Positions 51,369 to 60,900 of a stretch of 64,000 nt of DNA are shown here, piece after piece. The stretch's first letter is position 1, and every line of letters starts with the position of its first letter. Under the pieces are notes generated by a model. The model was given only the letters and a program-made list of their open reading frames with translations. It did not search any database and was not told where the DNA came from. Both the position numbers and the translations under genes were made by a program. This stretch comes from Enhygromyxa salina (GTDB taxonomy: Bacteria > Myxococcota_A > Polyangia > Nannocystales > Nannocystaceae): NCBI RefSeq assembly GCF_000737335.2, contig NZ_JMCC02000049.1, forward strand, positions 1-64,000. Direction: 5' to 3'.

Positions 51369-54300
51369 TCAGGGGTCGCAATTCTCGTACTGCCACAGCC
51401 GGATGCCGTCGTGAATGAACACGCCGTCGCTGGCAGCCTCGATCAGCAGAGCCTGGGGTCCCTCGCTCCAGCCGTGAAGCAGCGCCGGCGTGGGGAGAAT
51501 TGTCCAGTCCAGCCCGTCCCAGTGAGCGACGCTCTCGGGCTCCGAGAAGCGCGAAGAGCCCATCCACAGGTCGTCGGGGCCGGCGGCGTCGAGCGTCCAC
51601 CAGTCGTCGTGGCCGCCCAGCGCCGGCCACAGATCCTTGGCGACGTGCCACTCGACGCCGTCCCAAAAGTACAGCTGTTCGGGGTTGTCCGTGTTGTTGG
51701 CTTGGGTCGACCACAGCTCGTTGGGACCCGTGGCGGCGAGTGAGAACGCCCGACTGTTCTCCAGGGGGTTGCTGATGTCGGTCCACTGACCGTCCTCGAA
51801 CATCCAAGTACTGTTGGCGTTCGATGCCACGTTGAAGTTGGCGAACACCCGCTCGCCACCTTGTGTCAGCTTGAACGCGAGCTTGGTGAGCCCAGGCGGC
51901 AGGCGATCGACCCACACCCCATCGACGCGCGCGAACAGACCGTAGGTGGCGTTGGGGAAGTACTCGCCTTTCTCGGTCGAGATCCACAGCTGTTCTTGCC
52001 CGTCGATCAGGAACAGCTTCGAGTCGAACACGCGAACGCCCGGCTCCGGTGGATCGAGCTCGAGGATCTCACCGTCGACGATCTCGTAGGTTGCATGGAA
52101 GTCGGGTTCCACTTCGTACTCGGTCAACGTCCGGGTCCCAAAGCCTTGATCGACCGCGCCAACGATCTGGTCGAAGCTGGTTGGAAACTCGACGTAGGTC
52201 GGCGACCAGCTCGAGCCATCCCAGCGCCAGGTGCCGTTCGGCGGCGCCTCGGGTTTGGGTACAGAGCTGTACTGATGGCTCACGGTGCCGGCCACGGCGT
52301 TGTCCATGTCGTCAACGACCATCGTCTGGGGATAGAAGTCGCCGTTGCGCCAATACAGCGACTCGACGCTCATGGCGTCCACGTCGATGAAGTTGACAGC
52401 GTGGCCGTGGTCCTCGCCCACGACCACGAGACCCTCGCCGTAGACCGCGAAGTCGCGGGCGCCTTCGATCGTGAGCCCGTGGGTCCAGCCGACGCCGTCC
52501 CAGGCCCACAGCTCGCCCTCGTCGTCGAGCGCCCAGACCTCGTCGCTGGCCCGGCCCTCGATCCGCTCGATCGTCGCCGTTGTCGGAAGATCGTGGGTCG
52601 ACCAGACGCCAAGCTCGAAGTGGCGGAGCGTGCCCTGCTCGCCACCCACCCACACGTCGTCGCCGTCGACCCCCCAGACCGCGTGCAGGGTTGGAAATTC
52701 GTCATCGAACCAAACGGTCCAGTCGTCGCCGTCGAAGCTCGCAACCAGACCCCCGATCGGGGTCAGCCAGGGCGAGCTGTTGGGGTCACGCCCGCCGACG
52801 GCCCAGGTGCTCGCGCCATCGCTCCAGATCCGGGTGACGAGGCCGGGGGACTCGACTTGCTGCCAATCAACGCCGTCGTAGCGAAGCAGGACCGAGGGCG
52901 CCTCGTTGCAGGCACAGTCGGGGTCCTGACACGCGAAGGTGTTGCACTCGGCCATTGCTATCGCCCACAGATCATTCGGGGCGGCCCCGGAGATGTCGTG
53001 GGGGATCATCGCTCCAAAGTCGTTCGGCTGCTGGGGGAACGAGACGACGTCCTCGAGCTCGCTGCCATTGTAGCGATACAGACCCGCGCCAGAGCTGGGC
53101 GCATAGCCCAGCAGCCAGTGATCGGCGGTCGTCGGACCCCAGACATCGTAGGCGTCGCGCAGCCAGCGGTCGCTGGTCGTGGCCTCGATGTCGAGCCACT
53201 CGCCGTCGGCGAACTTCACGATGTCGCCGCCGCCGATCGCAATGATGTCGGTGCCGTCCGTCCAGACCTTGTCGAGGCCAAGGGCGCGGGTCTTGAGCGA
53301 CTGCCATTCGCCACATTCGCTGACGACGTCACCACACAACAGCTGCAGCTCTTGTTCGGGCAGCGCCCGGTTCCAGACCCGCAGCTCGTCGATCTCACCA
53401 CCGAACCAGCTGTTGACGTTCGGCCCCAGACCGACCGCGGAGAAGTTGTAGTCTTTGAGACCAATATTTGGGTTCTGGAGCTCGCTGTCGAACTCGCAGT
53501 CGAGATAGTAGCGCGCGGCCACGCCACCTTCGACGACCATCGTGACCTCGCGCCAGGTGTCGTTTGTCAGCGCGGAGGACGAGAGCGGCCACAGCGACCC
53601 GCCAGCCTGGTTGGAGAGGGCCGAGAGCACCTTGGGCCCGTAGACCCCGGTGCCAATGTACATGGATGAAAATGGGCCGCAGCCAAAGCACAGAGAGTTG
53701 AGCTTGTTGACGTCCGCGACCTGGACCCGGGCGCTGATCGTGAAGTCACCATCAACCCCACCGTAGAGCGAGGGTGAGCGCAGCCCGAGGTGCGCGAGTG
53801 AGAGATAGTCGTCGACGCCATCGAGGGCCACGGCGTCACCGGTTGGCGAGCTGACGAACGACCCGCCATGCAGCGTGCCGTGACGGGCGTTTCCCGACAT
53901 ATCCGTGACCTGGTTGTCGACGCGATCCTCGAAGGTCCAGCGCAGCTCCAGGCCTTGCTCGAGCGGTTGCGGGCACAGCTCCCCCAGCTCTGGCTCGGAC
54001 AGCGCCCGACTCCAGATCCGCAGCTCGTCGATCTCGCCACCAAACCAGCGGTCCGGGTTCGCGCCCAACCCGACCGCCGAGAAGTTGTAGTCTTTGAGAC
54101 CAATATTTGGGTCTTGCAGATCGGTGTCGACCTCGCAGTCGAGGTAGTAGCGCGCGGCCACGCCACCTTCGACGACCATCGTGACTTCACGCCACTCGTC
54201 GTCGGCGAGCGCGGCGGACGAGGTTGGCCACAGCGACCCGCCAGCTTGGTTGGAGACTGCAGACAGGACCGTCGACCCGGGGGACACGGTGCCGATGTAC

Positions 54301-54731
54301 ATCGACGAGAACGGCCCACAGCCGAAGCAGAGGGTGTTGAGCTTGGCGACATCCGCGACCCGCACCCGGGCGCTGATCGTGAAGTCACCATTGACGCCGC
54401 CGTAGAGCGCGGGGGCCCGCAGCCCGAGGTGCGCGACGGACACGTAGTCGTCCACGCCGTCGAGGCTGACCGCCTGTCCCTGCGGCGAGCTGACGAGCGC
54501 ACCCCCTTGCAGGGTGCCATGGCGACCGTTGCCCGAGAGATCCGTGATCTGGGTGCCGACGTGGTCCTCGAAGGTCCAGCGCAATTCGAGGCCGTCCTCG
54601 AGCCCGCGGAGCTGCGCAGGTTCGCCGTCGCTGTCGCTGTCGCTGTCCAGATCCGTGCAGGCCAGGCAGGACAGGCAGGCGCTCACCAATAACCCCAAGT
54701 CGAGTCGCAGAAGGAACGGGTCTCGTGGCAT
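51369..54731 (-). CDS. lipoprotein with two tandem LamG domains and a beta-propeller-like C-terminal region
   Basis: 1120 residues from ATG 54731. The signal LGLLVSACLSCLAC is followed by DLDSDSDSDGE. Residues ~46-258 and ~259-470 are two LamG/concanavalin-like domains (GLELRWTFED ... LDGVDDYVSVAHLGLR ... DFTISARVRVAD ... REVTMVVEGGVAARYYLDC ... WFGGEIDELRIWSRAL) that are near copies. The remaining ~650 residues contain many W-x-x-D/G and VWGVDGDDVWVGGEQGT-type repeats, suggesting a beta-propeller. It probably binds carbohydrate or surface partners. An upstream ATG at 54761 would disrupt the signal. Confidence 0.88.
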   Translation of the reverse strand: MPRDPFLLRLDLGLLVSACLSCLACTDLDSDSDSDGEPAQLRGLEDGLELRWTFEDHVGTQITDLSGNGRHGTLQGGALVSSPQGQAVSLDGVDDYVSVAHLGLRAPALYGGVNGDFTISARVRVADVAKLNTLCFGCGPFSSMYIGTVSPGSTVLSAVSNQAGGSLWPTSSAALADDEWREVTMVVEGGVAARYYLDCEVDTDLQDPNIGLKDYNFSAVGLGANPDRWFGGEIDELRIWSRALSEPELGELCPQPLEQGLELRWTFEDRVDNQVTDMSGNARHGTLHGGSFVSSPTGDAVALDGVDDYLSLAHLGLRSPSLYGGVDGDFTISARVQVADVNKLNSLCFGCGPFSSMYIGTGVYGPKVLSALSNQAGGSLWPLSSSALTNDTWREVTMVVEGGVAARYYLDCEFDSELQNPNIGLKDYNFSAVGLGPNVNSWFGGEIDELRVWNRALPEQELQLLCGDVVSECGEWQSLKTRALGLDKVWTDGTDIIAIGGGDIVKFADGEWLDIEATTSDRWLRDAYDVWGPTTADHWLLGYAPSSGAGLYRYNGSELEDVVSFPQQPNDFGAMIPHDISGAAPNDLWAIAMAECNTFACQDPDCACNEAPSVLLRYDGVDWQQVESPGLVTRIWSDGASTWAVGGRDPNSSPWLTPIGGLVASFDGDDWTVWFDDEFPTLHAVWGVDGDDVWVGGEQGTLRHFELGVWSTHDLPTTATIERIEGRASDEVWALDDEGELWAWDGVGWTHGLTIEGARDFAVYGEGLVVVGEDHGHAVNFIDVDAMSVESLYWRNGDFYPQTMVVDDMDNAVAGTVSHQYSSVPKPEAPPNGTWRWDGSSWSPTYVEFPTSFDQIVGAVDQGFGTRTLTEYEVEPDFHATYEIVDGEILELDPPEPGVRVFDSKLFLIDGQEQLWISTEKGEYFPNATYGLFARVDGVWVDRLPPGLTKLAFKLTQGGERVFANFNVASNANSTWMFEDGQWTDISNPLENSRAFSLAATGPNELWSTQANNTDNPEQLYFWDGVEWHVAKDLWPALGGHDDWWTLDAAGPDDLWMGSSRFSEPESVAHWDGLDWTILPTPALLHGWSEGPQALLIEAASDGVFIHDGIRLWQYENCDP
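53322..54596 (-). repeat. internal tandem duplication of the LamG module
   Basis: Two ~640-base copies lie head to tail within the lipoprotein gene (about 54596-53957 and 53957-53322). They share stretches such as TCTTTGAGACCAATATTTGG at identical module positions and encode protein copies of high identity. The similarity at the DNA level, including silent positions, points to a recent duplication or ongoing gene conversion. Confidence 0.75.
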
Positions 54732-54815
54732 GTGGCTCCATGACACGAGGCCATGATCCATTCACGCAATGGGCTATATGACGCGATGTTGGCAACACGC
54801 GGGCGTGAACCCCGA

Positions 54816-55562
54816 TCAAAATTGCGCGAAGAATTGCCGCGCCTTGGCCTGGTGGTAGCGAACCAAGAAGCTGTTCACCAGCGGCAACCCCTGGCGAAAC
54901 AGCTGCGCGACCTGATCGGCCGGCAGCTTGGCCAGACGCGGGGTCAGCTCGCGGACCTCACGCTCGAACAGCTCGTCGATCGCCGCGACGTAGCTGCCCA
55001 GATCTTCCACCCCAAACCCAAGCTCGGTGGTGAATCCAGACTCGCGCAGGCTCGCCCATAGCTCGACGACCCACGCGTCATCCTGGGAGATGTGCTGGGC
55101 GCCGCGGACCTTGACGATTGCGACGAGGCCCAGCTGCTCGAGCTTGCGCAGCTCATCGCGGGTGACGCCGTGCTTGCGCAGCAATGGCGCAGCCGCGAGG
55201 GTGCTGCCAGTTCCACGGGAGGCCGCGAGCACGTCGGCGACGCGCTCTTTGACCTGGACCAACAACGCGCGCTGCTCGGGGCTGAACTCGTGATCTTCAC
55301 CGTCGAGCACGGCCCGGATCGCGTCGAGCGGCAAGAAGCGCTCGTTCTTGAGCTCGAGCACCAACCGCAGGCGCTCGAGGTGCTCTTCGCCGTAATAGGC
55401 CATGTTGGCCTTGGTCTTGTGGCCTTCGGGCATCAGCCCTTTGGCAATGTAGAAATGCACGGTCTGGCGATCCAGGCCGGTGCGCTCGCACAGATCTTTC
55501 ATGCGGTAGGGCCAGCGCGCGCGGTCGAGCGAGGCGGCGGACTGGGAACGGGCGCGCGCCAC
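54816..55562 (-). CDS. MerR-family transcriptional regulator
   Basis: About 248 residues from GTG 55562, one base after the reductase stop, so the two genes form an operon. The N-terminal winged helix is clear: MKDLCERTGLDRQTVHFYIAKGLMPEGHKTKANMAYYGEEHLERLRLVLELKNERFLPLDAIRAVL. A helical C-terminal domain of ~150 residues (ELGFGVEDLGSYVAAIDELFEREVRELTPRLAKL) would sense an effector; no metal-binding Cys motif is visible, suggesting an organic ligand. It is the most likely regulator of the palindrome upstream of its own operon and of the diiron oxygenase; this is inference. Confidence 0.85.
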   Translation of the reverse strand: MARARSQSAASLDRARWPYRMKDLCERTGLDRQTVHFYIAKGLMPEGHKTKANMAYYGEEHLERLRLVLELKNERFLPLDAIRAVLDGEDHEFSPEQRALLVQVKERVADVLAASRGTGSTLAAAPLLRKHGVTRDELRKLEQLGLVAIVKVRGAQHISQDDAWVVELWASLRESGFTTELGFGVEDLGSYVAAIDELFEREVRELTPRLAKLPADQVAQLFRQGLPLVNSFLVRYHQAKARQFFAQF

Positions 55563-55563
55563 T

Positions 55564-56841
55564 TCAGCCTTGATCCCTGGTGCGCGCGGCCGGCAGGCGC
55601 ACCCGACAAGCGGTGGTGGGATTGGCGACGCAGGCGAGCACGTAGCCACGCGCGCGCTCGGCTGGGTCGAGACAGTTGGGCTCGCGCTGGATCACCTCAC
55701 CGTCCACGAGCTCCACCTTGCAGGCAGCGCAGCCACCCATTGCGCAGGAGTAGGGCATGTCGATCCCCGCGGCGAGACCGGCCTCGAGCAGGGTCTGCCC
55801 AGGTTGAACGACGACGGCCAGCTCGCGCTGCGCGGCCATGATCGTCACGGGCATTGGCGCCCGGAGCTTGGTCGTTGCGTCCGTGTGCAGCTGCGGGGCC
55901 ACGAAGTGCTCGCTGCGGATCCGGGCCGCCGGGACATCGCGCGCGCGCAGCAGCTCGCTGGCGCCGGCCATCATCGGCGCCGGACCGCACAGCAAGAACG
56001 TTGCGTTGGGATCACGCGCGAGCGGGACCTGGTCCAGCACCCGCGCGAGCGTGGTCGCGTCGCAGCGGCCGAGCCACTGGCCGCGCTCGGGCGCTGACCA
56101 CTCGCTGGGCGCGTGCTCGAGCAGCGCGTGAACCGTGAGCCGCGGCGCGTGCTCGGCCTGAAGCTGCGCGATCGCGTTGGCGAAGATCACATCGGTGGCG
56201 CTGCGGTTGGCGTACACCAACGCGATCTCGCAGCCACGCTCGACCGGCAGCAGCGTGCGAAGCAGCGCCATCATGGGCGTGATCCCGCTGCCGCCCGCGA
56301 TCAACACCAGCTTGCGAGCTTGCGAGCGCTCCGCCTGGGGTTGGCAGCCAAACTCGCCCGAAGGGCCCAGCACCCGCAGCCGCATGCCCGGCGCGGCGTG
56401 ATCGTTGAGGTAGTTGGAGACGCGGCCACCGGTCACGCGCTTGATCGTCACGCTGAGCTTCTCGCGGACCCGGCAGTCCGAGCTGACCGAGTAGGCCCGA
56501 CGCAAGACCTCGCCGTCGAGCTCGACGAGCAGCGCGAAGAACTGCCCCGGCCGAACCTGCGGCACCAGCCCCCCGCCAGGATCGCGCAGCACCAAGCTCA
56601 CCGCCGCGTCGGTCTCTTGCGTGACCGACATGATCTCGAGCTCGCGGGTTGCGAGACCGACCGGCTTGGTCGCCGCGTACCGGGAGCCGTCGCGGGCCGA
56701 CCAAGCCTGCGCCCGCTCACCCCGAAGATCCGCGAGCACGGCCCGCAGGTCGCTGCGCAGCTGCAAGACCCGCGGCTCGAACATGCGCGGGACCAGCTTG
56801 AACCGGCGCTTGGCCTCCCTCGACTTGGCGGACGCGACCAC
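55564..56841 (-). CDS. ferredoxin-type flavin reductase (FAD/NAD(P) domains plus C-terminal 2Fe-2S)
   Basis: 425 residues from GTG 56841; the open frame reaches 56967 but would translate the operator. An N-terminal ~65-residue helix-rich segment is followed by an FNR-type FAD domain (VRPGQFFALLVELDGEVLRRAYSVSSD; RxYS FAD motif) and an NAD(P) domain (LIAGGSGITPMMALLRTLL ... FLLCGPAPMM). A plant-type 2Fe-2S cluster closes it (PYSCAMGGCAACKVEL, last Cys in YVLACVANP). This is the layout of oxygenase reductases such as PaaE. Together with the diiron oxygenase it would supply electrons from NAD(P)H. MerR follows directly. Confidence 0.92.
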   Translation of the reverse strand: MVASAKSREAKRRFKLVPRMFEPRVLQLRSDLRAVLADLRGERAQAWSARDGSRYAATKPVGLATRELEIMSVTQETDAAVSLVLRDPGGGLVPQVRPGQFFALLVELDGEVLRRAYSVSSDCRVREKLSVTIKRVTGGRVSNYLNDHAAPGMRLRVLGPSGEFGCQPQAERSQARKLVLIAGGSGITPMMALLRTLLPVERGCEIALVYANRSATDVIFANAIAQLQAEHAPRLTVHALLEHAPSEWSAPERGQWLGRCDATTLARVLDQVPLARDPNATFLLCGPAPMMAGASELLRARDVPAARIRSEHFVAPQLHTDATTKLRAPMPVTIMAAQRELAVVVQPGQTLLEAGLAAGIDMPYSCAMGGCAACKVELVDGEVIQREPNCLDPAERARGYVLACVANPTTACRVRLPAARTRDQG

Positions 56842-56868
56842 CTGCAGAGTGTGCCGGCTGAGGCACAA

Positions 56869-56891
56869 AGTGTAAAGTCCTACTATACACT
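56869..56891. promoter_or_regulatory. second copy of the 23-base palindromic operator
   Basis: AGTGTA-A-AGT and ACT-A-TACACT flank three central bases; the two arms differ only in one base pair inside. It starts 28 bases upstream of the reductase GTG at 56841, almost the same distance as at the diiron oxygenase. On the reductase strand it includes TATAGT, a good -10 hexamer, so binding would cover the promoter. Confidence 0.75.
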
Positions 56892-57017
56892 GGCTATTCG
56901 GCCGGTTCGTGGCTCTCCAGCAGCCTCGTGCGGCCCCGCACTCGGGACCCCAACGAAACCCCCGCACCTCGCCGCGAGTCGAAGGAGCCCAGCCGCTAGA
57001 GTGCGGCCCGAGGTCAC

Positions 57018-57929
57018 GTGAGCGATTCGCTAGTCATCGACAACCTATCGAAGACCTACGCCAACGGGGTCAAGGCCCTGCGTGGTGTCAACCTAAAGAT
57101 CCCGACCGGCATGTTTGGCCTGCTGGGACCCAACGGGGCCGGCAAGTCCACGCTGATGCGCACGATCGCGACCTTGCAAGACCCCGACACGGGCTCGATC
57201 CACCTGGGCAACATCGACGTGCTGCGCGACAAGGACGCGGTCCGGCGCGTACTTGGCTATCTGCCCCAGGACTTCGGCGTGTACCCCAACGTCGACGCGG
57301 TCACGATGCTCAGCCACTTCGCCACGCTCAAGGGCATCGGCAAGGCCAAAGAGCGCAAGCAAGTGGTCGAGTCACTGCTGCAGCGGGTCAACCTGTGGGA
57401 CGCCCGCAAGAACAAGCTGGGCGGCTACTCGGGCGGCATGCGTCAGCGCTTTGGGATCGCCCAGGCGCTGCTTGGCAACCCGCGGCTGATCATCGTCGAC
57501 GAGCCCACCGCGGGCCTCGACCCCGAGGAGCGCAACCGCTTCTTGAACCTGCTGTCCGAGATCGGCGAGCACGTGGTGATCATCTTATCAACGCACATCG
57601 TGGAGGACGTCGCGCAGCTGTGCACCAACATGGCGATCATCGCCAAGGGTGAGGTCCTGCACCAAGGCAAGCCGCTCGCGACGATCAATGAGATCCGCGG
57701 CAAGACCTGGAAGAAGATCATTGCCCGCGACCAGCTCGAGGATCACGAGCGCGACCACGACGTGATCTCGACCCGGCTGTTCAGCGGGCGCACGCTGATC
57801 CACGTGTTCGCCGACGCGGCCCCCGGCGACGGCTTTGAGCCGGTCGAGCCGGGCCTCGAGGACGTGTACTTCACCACGCTCTCGCGCGCGCGCGCGACCG
57901 CAAAGCCCAGCGCAACGGGGATCGCATGA
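57018..57929 (+). CDS. ABC transporter ATP-binding protein
   Basis: 303 residues from GTG 57018. Walker A GLLGPNGAGKSTLMRTIA, Q-loop VLGYLPQDFGVYPN, signature LGGYSGGMRQRFGIAQALLG, Walker B LIIVDEPTAGLDPEERNR and H-loop ILSTHIVEDVA are all intact. The following gene starts at ATGA overlapping its stop and encodes a permease fused to a peptidase, so they form one exporter-type system. The C-terminal ~70 residues (KTWKKIIARDQLEDHERDH ...) resemble the regulatory tail of such ATPases. Confidence 0.94.
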   Translation: MSDSLVIDNLSKTYANGVKALRGVNLKIPTGMFGLLGPNGAGKSTLMRTIATLQDPDTGSIHLGNIDVLRDKDAVRRVLGYLPQDFGVYPNVDAVTMLSHFATLKGIGKAKERKQVVESLLQRVNLWDARKNKLGGYSGGMRQRFGIAQALLGNPRLIIVDEPTAGLDPEERNRFLNLLSEIGEHVVIILSTHIVEDVAQLCTNMAIIAKGEVLHQGKPLATINEIRGKTWKKIIARDQLEDHERDHDVISTRLFSGRTLIHVFADAAPGDGFEPVEPGLEDVYFTTLSRARATAKPSATGIA

Positions 57930-60900
57930 GCCAGCTACTCGATGTTCTGCGCTTCGAGCTGGCGTTTCGGCGCCGGCACCCGCCGCTGTGGATCTTTACC
58001 GGGATCTGCTTCGTGTTCGGCTTTCTATCGGTCGGAATCAAGGGCGGGATGACCCCATTTGGGGGCGTTGGCACCATTGCGATCAATTCACCGGTCGCGC
58101 TGCAGCGCATGATGTTGGTGCTCTGCCTGCTGCTGGGCTTGGTGATCACCACCGCGTTCGTGGCGGCCGCCGTCAACCGCGACCACGAGTACGGCATCCA
58201 GGGCCTGTTCTTCGCCACACCGCTGCGCAAGGGGCCCTACCTGCTCGGCCGCTTTGGTGGCTCGCTGCTCGCGGCGTGGTTCATGATCACCGGTCTGGCG
58301 CTTGGGGCGATGCTCGCCAGCGTGATGCCGTGGCACGATCCCGAGCGGGTCGTGGCGTTCAGCCTGACACCCTACGCCTATTCGCTTGGCGTGTTCTTGT
58401 TTCCCAATCTACTGCTGATCGGCGCGATCTCGTTCTCGGTCGCCACGCTCACGCGCCGGGCCATGTTCAGCTACGTCGCGCTGCTGGGCTTGCTGGTCGT
58501 CTATATCGTCTCGGGCAACTACATCTCGGATCTCGACAACGACTTCGTCGCCGCGGTCAGCGATCCCTTTGGGGTGCGGGCATACGGCTACGCGGTCCGC
58601 TACTGGACGCCGGCCGAGCAAAACACGCTGGGGGCCCCGTTCACGCCGGAGATCCTGATCAACCGCGCGATCTGGGCGGGTGTTGGGTTGGTGATCTTGG
58701 TCGGCACTTTGCTGCGCTACCAAATGTCGCTGCCCAGCGGCGGCGGCAAGCGGACCAAGTCCAACGCGCCAGATGCAGCGCCAGACACCGCACAGTCCCA
58801 CACCAAACCAGCCAAGCTCCCCGTCGTGCAGCCCAGCTACGACCTGCGCAGCCAGCTCGCCGCGCTGCGATTTCAGACCCGCGTAGAGGTCCGCGCGCTG
58901 GTTCGCAGCGCGCCGTTTCTGGTGATCGCGCTGTTTGGCGTTGGCAACATGGTCGGCGGCGCGTTCGGCTTCATCGAGCGCGGCGGCACGACGACGCTGC
59001 CGGTCACCCACGTGATGCTTCAGGTGATTCAGGGCGGCATGTCGGCGTTCATGCTGATCGTGCTGGTGTTCTATGCCGGTGAGCTGATCCACCGCGAGCG
59101 CAAGTACAAGGTCAACGAGCTCTACGACGCCCTGCCGATCCCCAACTGGGTCCCGCTGATCGCCAAGCTAGGCGCAATGCTGGCCGGGATGCTGGTGTTG
59201 CTCGCCGTCGCGGCAGCGACCACCGTCAGCTTTCAGCTCAGCAAGGGCTATGCCCAGCTCGAGCTCGGGCTCTACGTCCGCGACATCTTGCTCATGCAGC
59301 TGCAGGTGTGGGTGGTGCTCAGCGTGGCCGCCGTGGTCGCGCAGGTGATGGTCAACCACAAGTTCCTTGGCTACACGGTGATGGTCCTGATCTTCGTGTT
59401 GCAGGCTGCGCTGCCAGCCTTGGACCTCGAGCACAACCTCTACAATTTCGGCGCGTTTCCCAGCGCAACCTACTCGGACATGAACGGCTACGGTCACTTT
59501 GTGGCCGGGCAGGCCGCGTTCACCATCTACTGGGGCGCCGCGGCGGTGCTGCTGATGTTGATCGCCGAGCTTGCGTGGGTCCGCGGGACCGACAACCCGC
59601 TGCGCCTGCGGATCCGCGCGGCCCGGGCCCGGCTCACGCGTGGGCGCGTGGTTGCAATTGTCGCGACTACCCTGGTCTGGCTCGGCGCGGGTGGCTTCAT
59701 TTTCTACAACACCAACGTGCTCAACCAGTACCTGCCCAGCGACAAGCAAGAGGCGCTGCAGGTCCGCTACGAGCAAGAGTTCAAGCAGTTTGAGGCGCTG
59801 CCGCACCCGCGGATCACCGCCGTCTCCATTCAGGCGGATCTGTACCCCAAGCAGCGTCGCGTCGAGGTCCGGGGCACCCTGCACCTGGTCAACAAGACCC
59901 AGTCGGCGATCGAGCAGCTCCACGTGATCAGCTTCGACAGCGAGGTTGAGGTCGCCGCGCTCGAGATCCCCGGGGCCACGCTGCAGAGCTTTGACGAGGA
60001 GCTTGGCTACCGGATCTATGCGCTCGCCAAGCCCATGCAGCCCGGCGAGGAATTCGACGTCACCTACGACTTTCGCAAGCACCTGCGCGGGTTTGGCAAC
60101 CAGAGCAACGACACCGCGATCGTCGCCAACGGCAGCTTCTTCAACAGCGCCACCTACATGCCGCACTTTGGCTACAGCGATCAATTCGAGATCGCCGATC
60201 CCAACACCCGCCGCGAGCACGATCTGCCCGAGCGCCTGCGCATGCCAAAGATCGACGACATGTCCGCGCGCGGGAACACCTATCTCTCGTCGGACTCGGA
60301 CTGGGTCAGCTTCAACGCGACAATCTCCACCGATCCCGATCAGATCGCCGTTGCGCCCGGGTACCTGCAAAAAGAGTGGAGCGAGGGCGGCCGCCGCTAC
60401 TTCCGCTACGAGATGGACGCGCCGATCCTCAATTTCTGGTCGGTGCTGTCGGCGGCGTACACCGTCAAGCGTGACGCGTGGCAGCCCGCCAACGGCGGTG
60501 AGCCGGTCGCAATCGAGATCTTCTATCACCACGCCCACGCCTACAACATCGACAAGATGATCGAGTCGATCAAGGACTCGCTCGATTACTTCACGGTCGA
60601 GTTTTCGCCCTACCAGCATCGGCAGGTGCGGATCTTGGAGTTTCCGCAGTACGCCAGCTTCGCGCAGTCGTTCCCCAACACGATCCCCTACTCCGAGAGC
60701 ATTGGCTTCATCGCCGACGCCAGCGATCTAGAGGCGATCGATTATGTGTATTACGTGACCAGCCACGAGGTCGCGCACCAGTGGTGGGCCCACCAGGTGA
60801 TCGGCGCCAACGTGCAGGGCGCGACCTTGATGTCCGAGTCGCTGGCCCAATACAGCGCGCTCGCGGTCATGCAGCGCCGCTACGGGCCCGACAAGATGCC

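Noticed and set aside
51861..53669. A 602-codon plus-strand frame
   Set aside because: Antisense to the LamG lipoprotein, with no start context and no recognisable domain.
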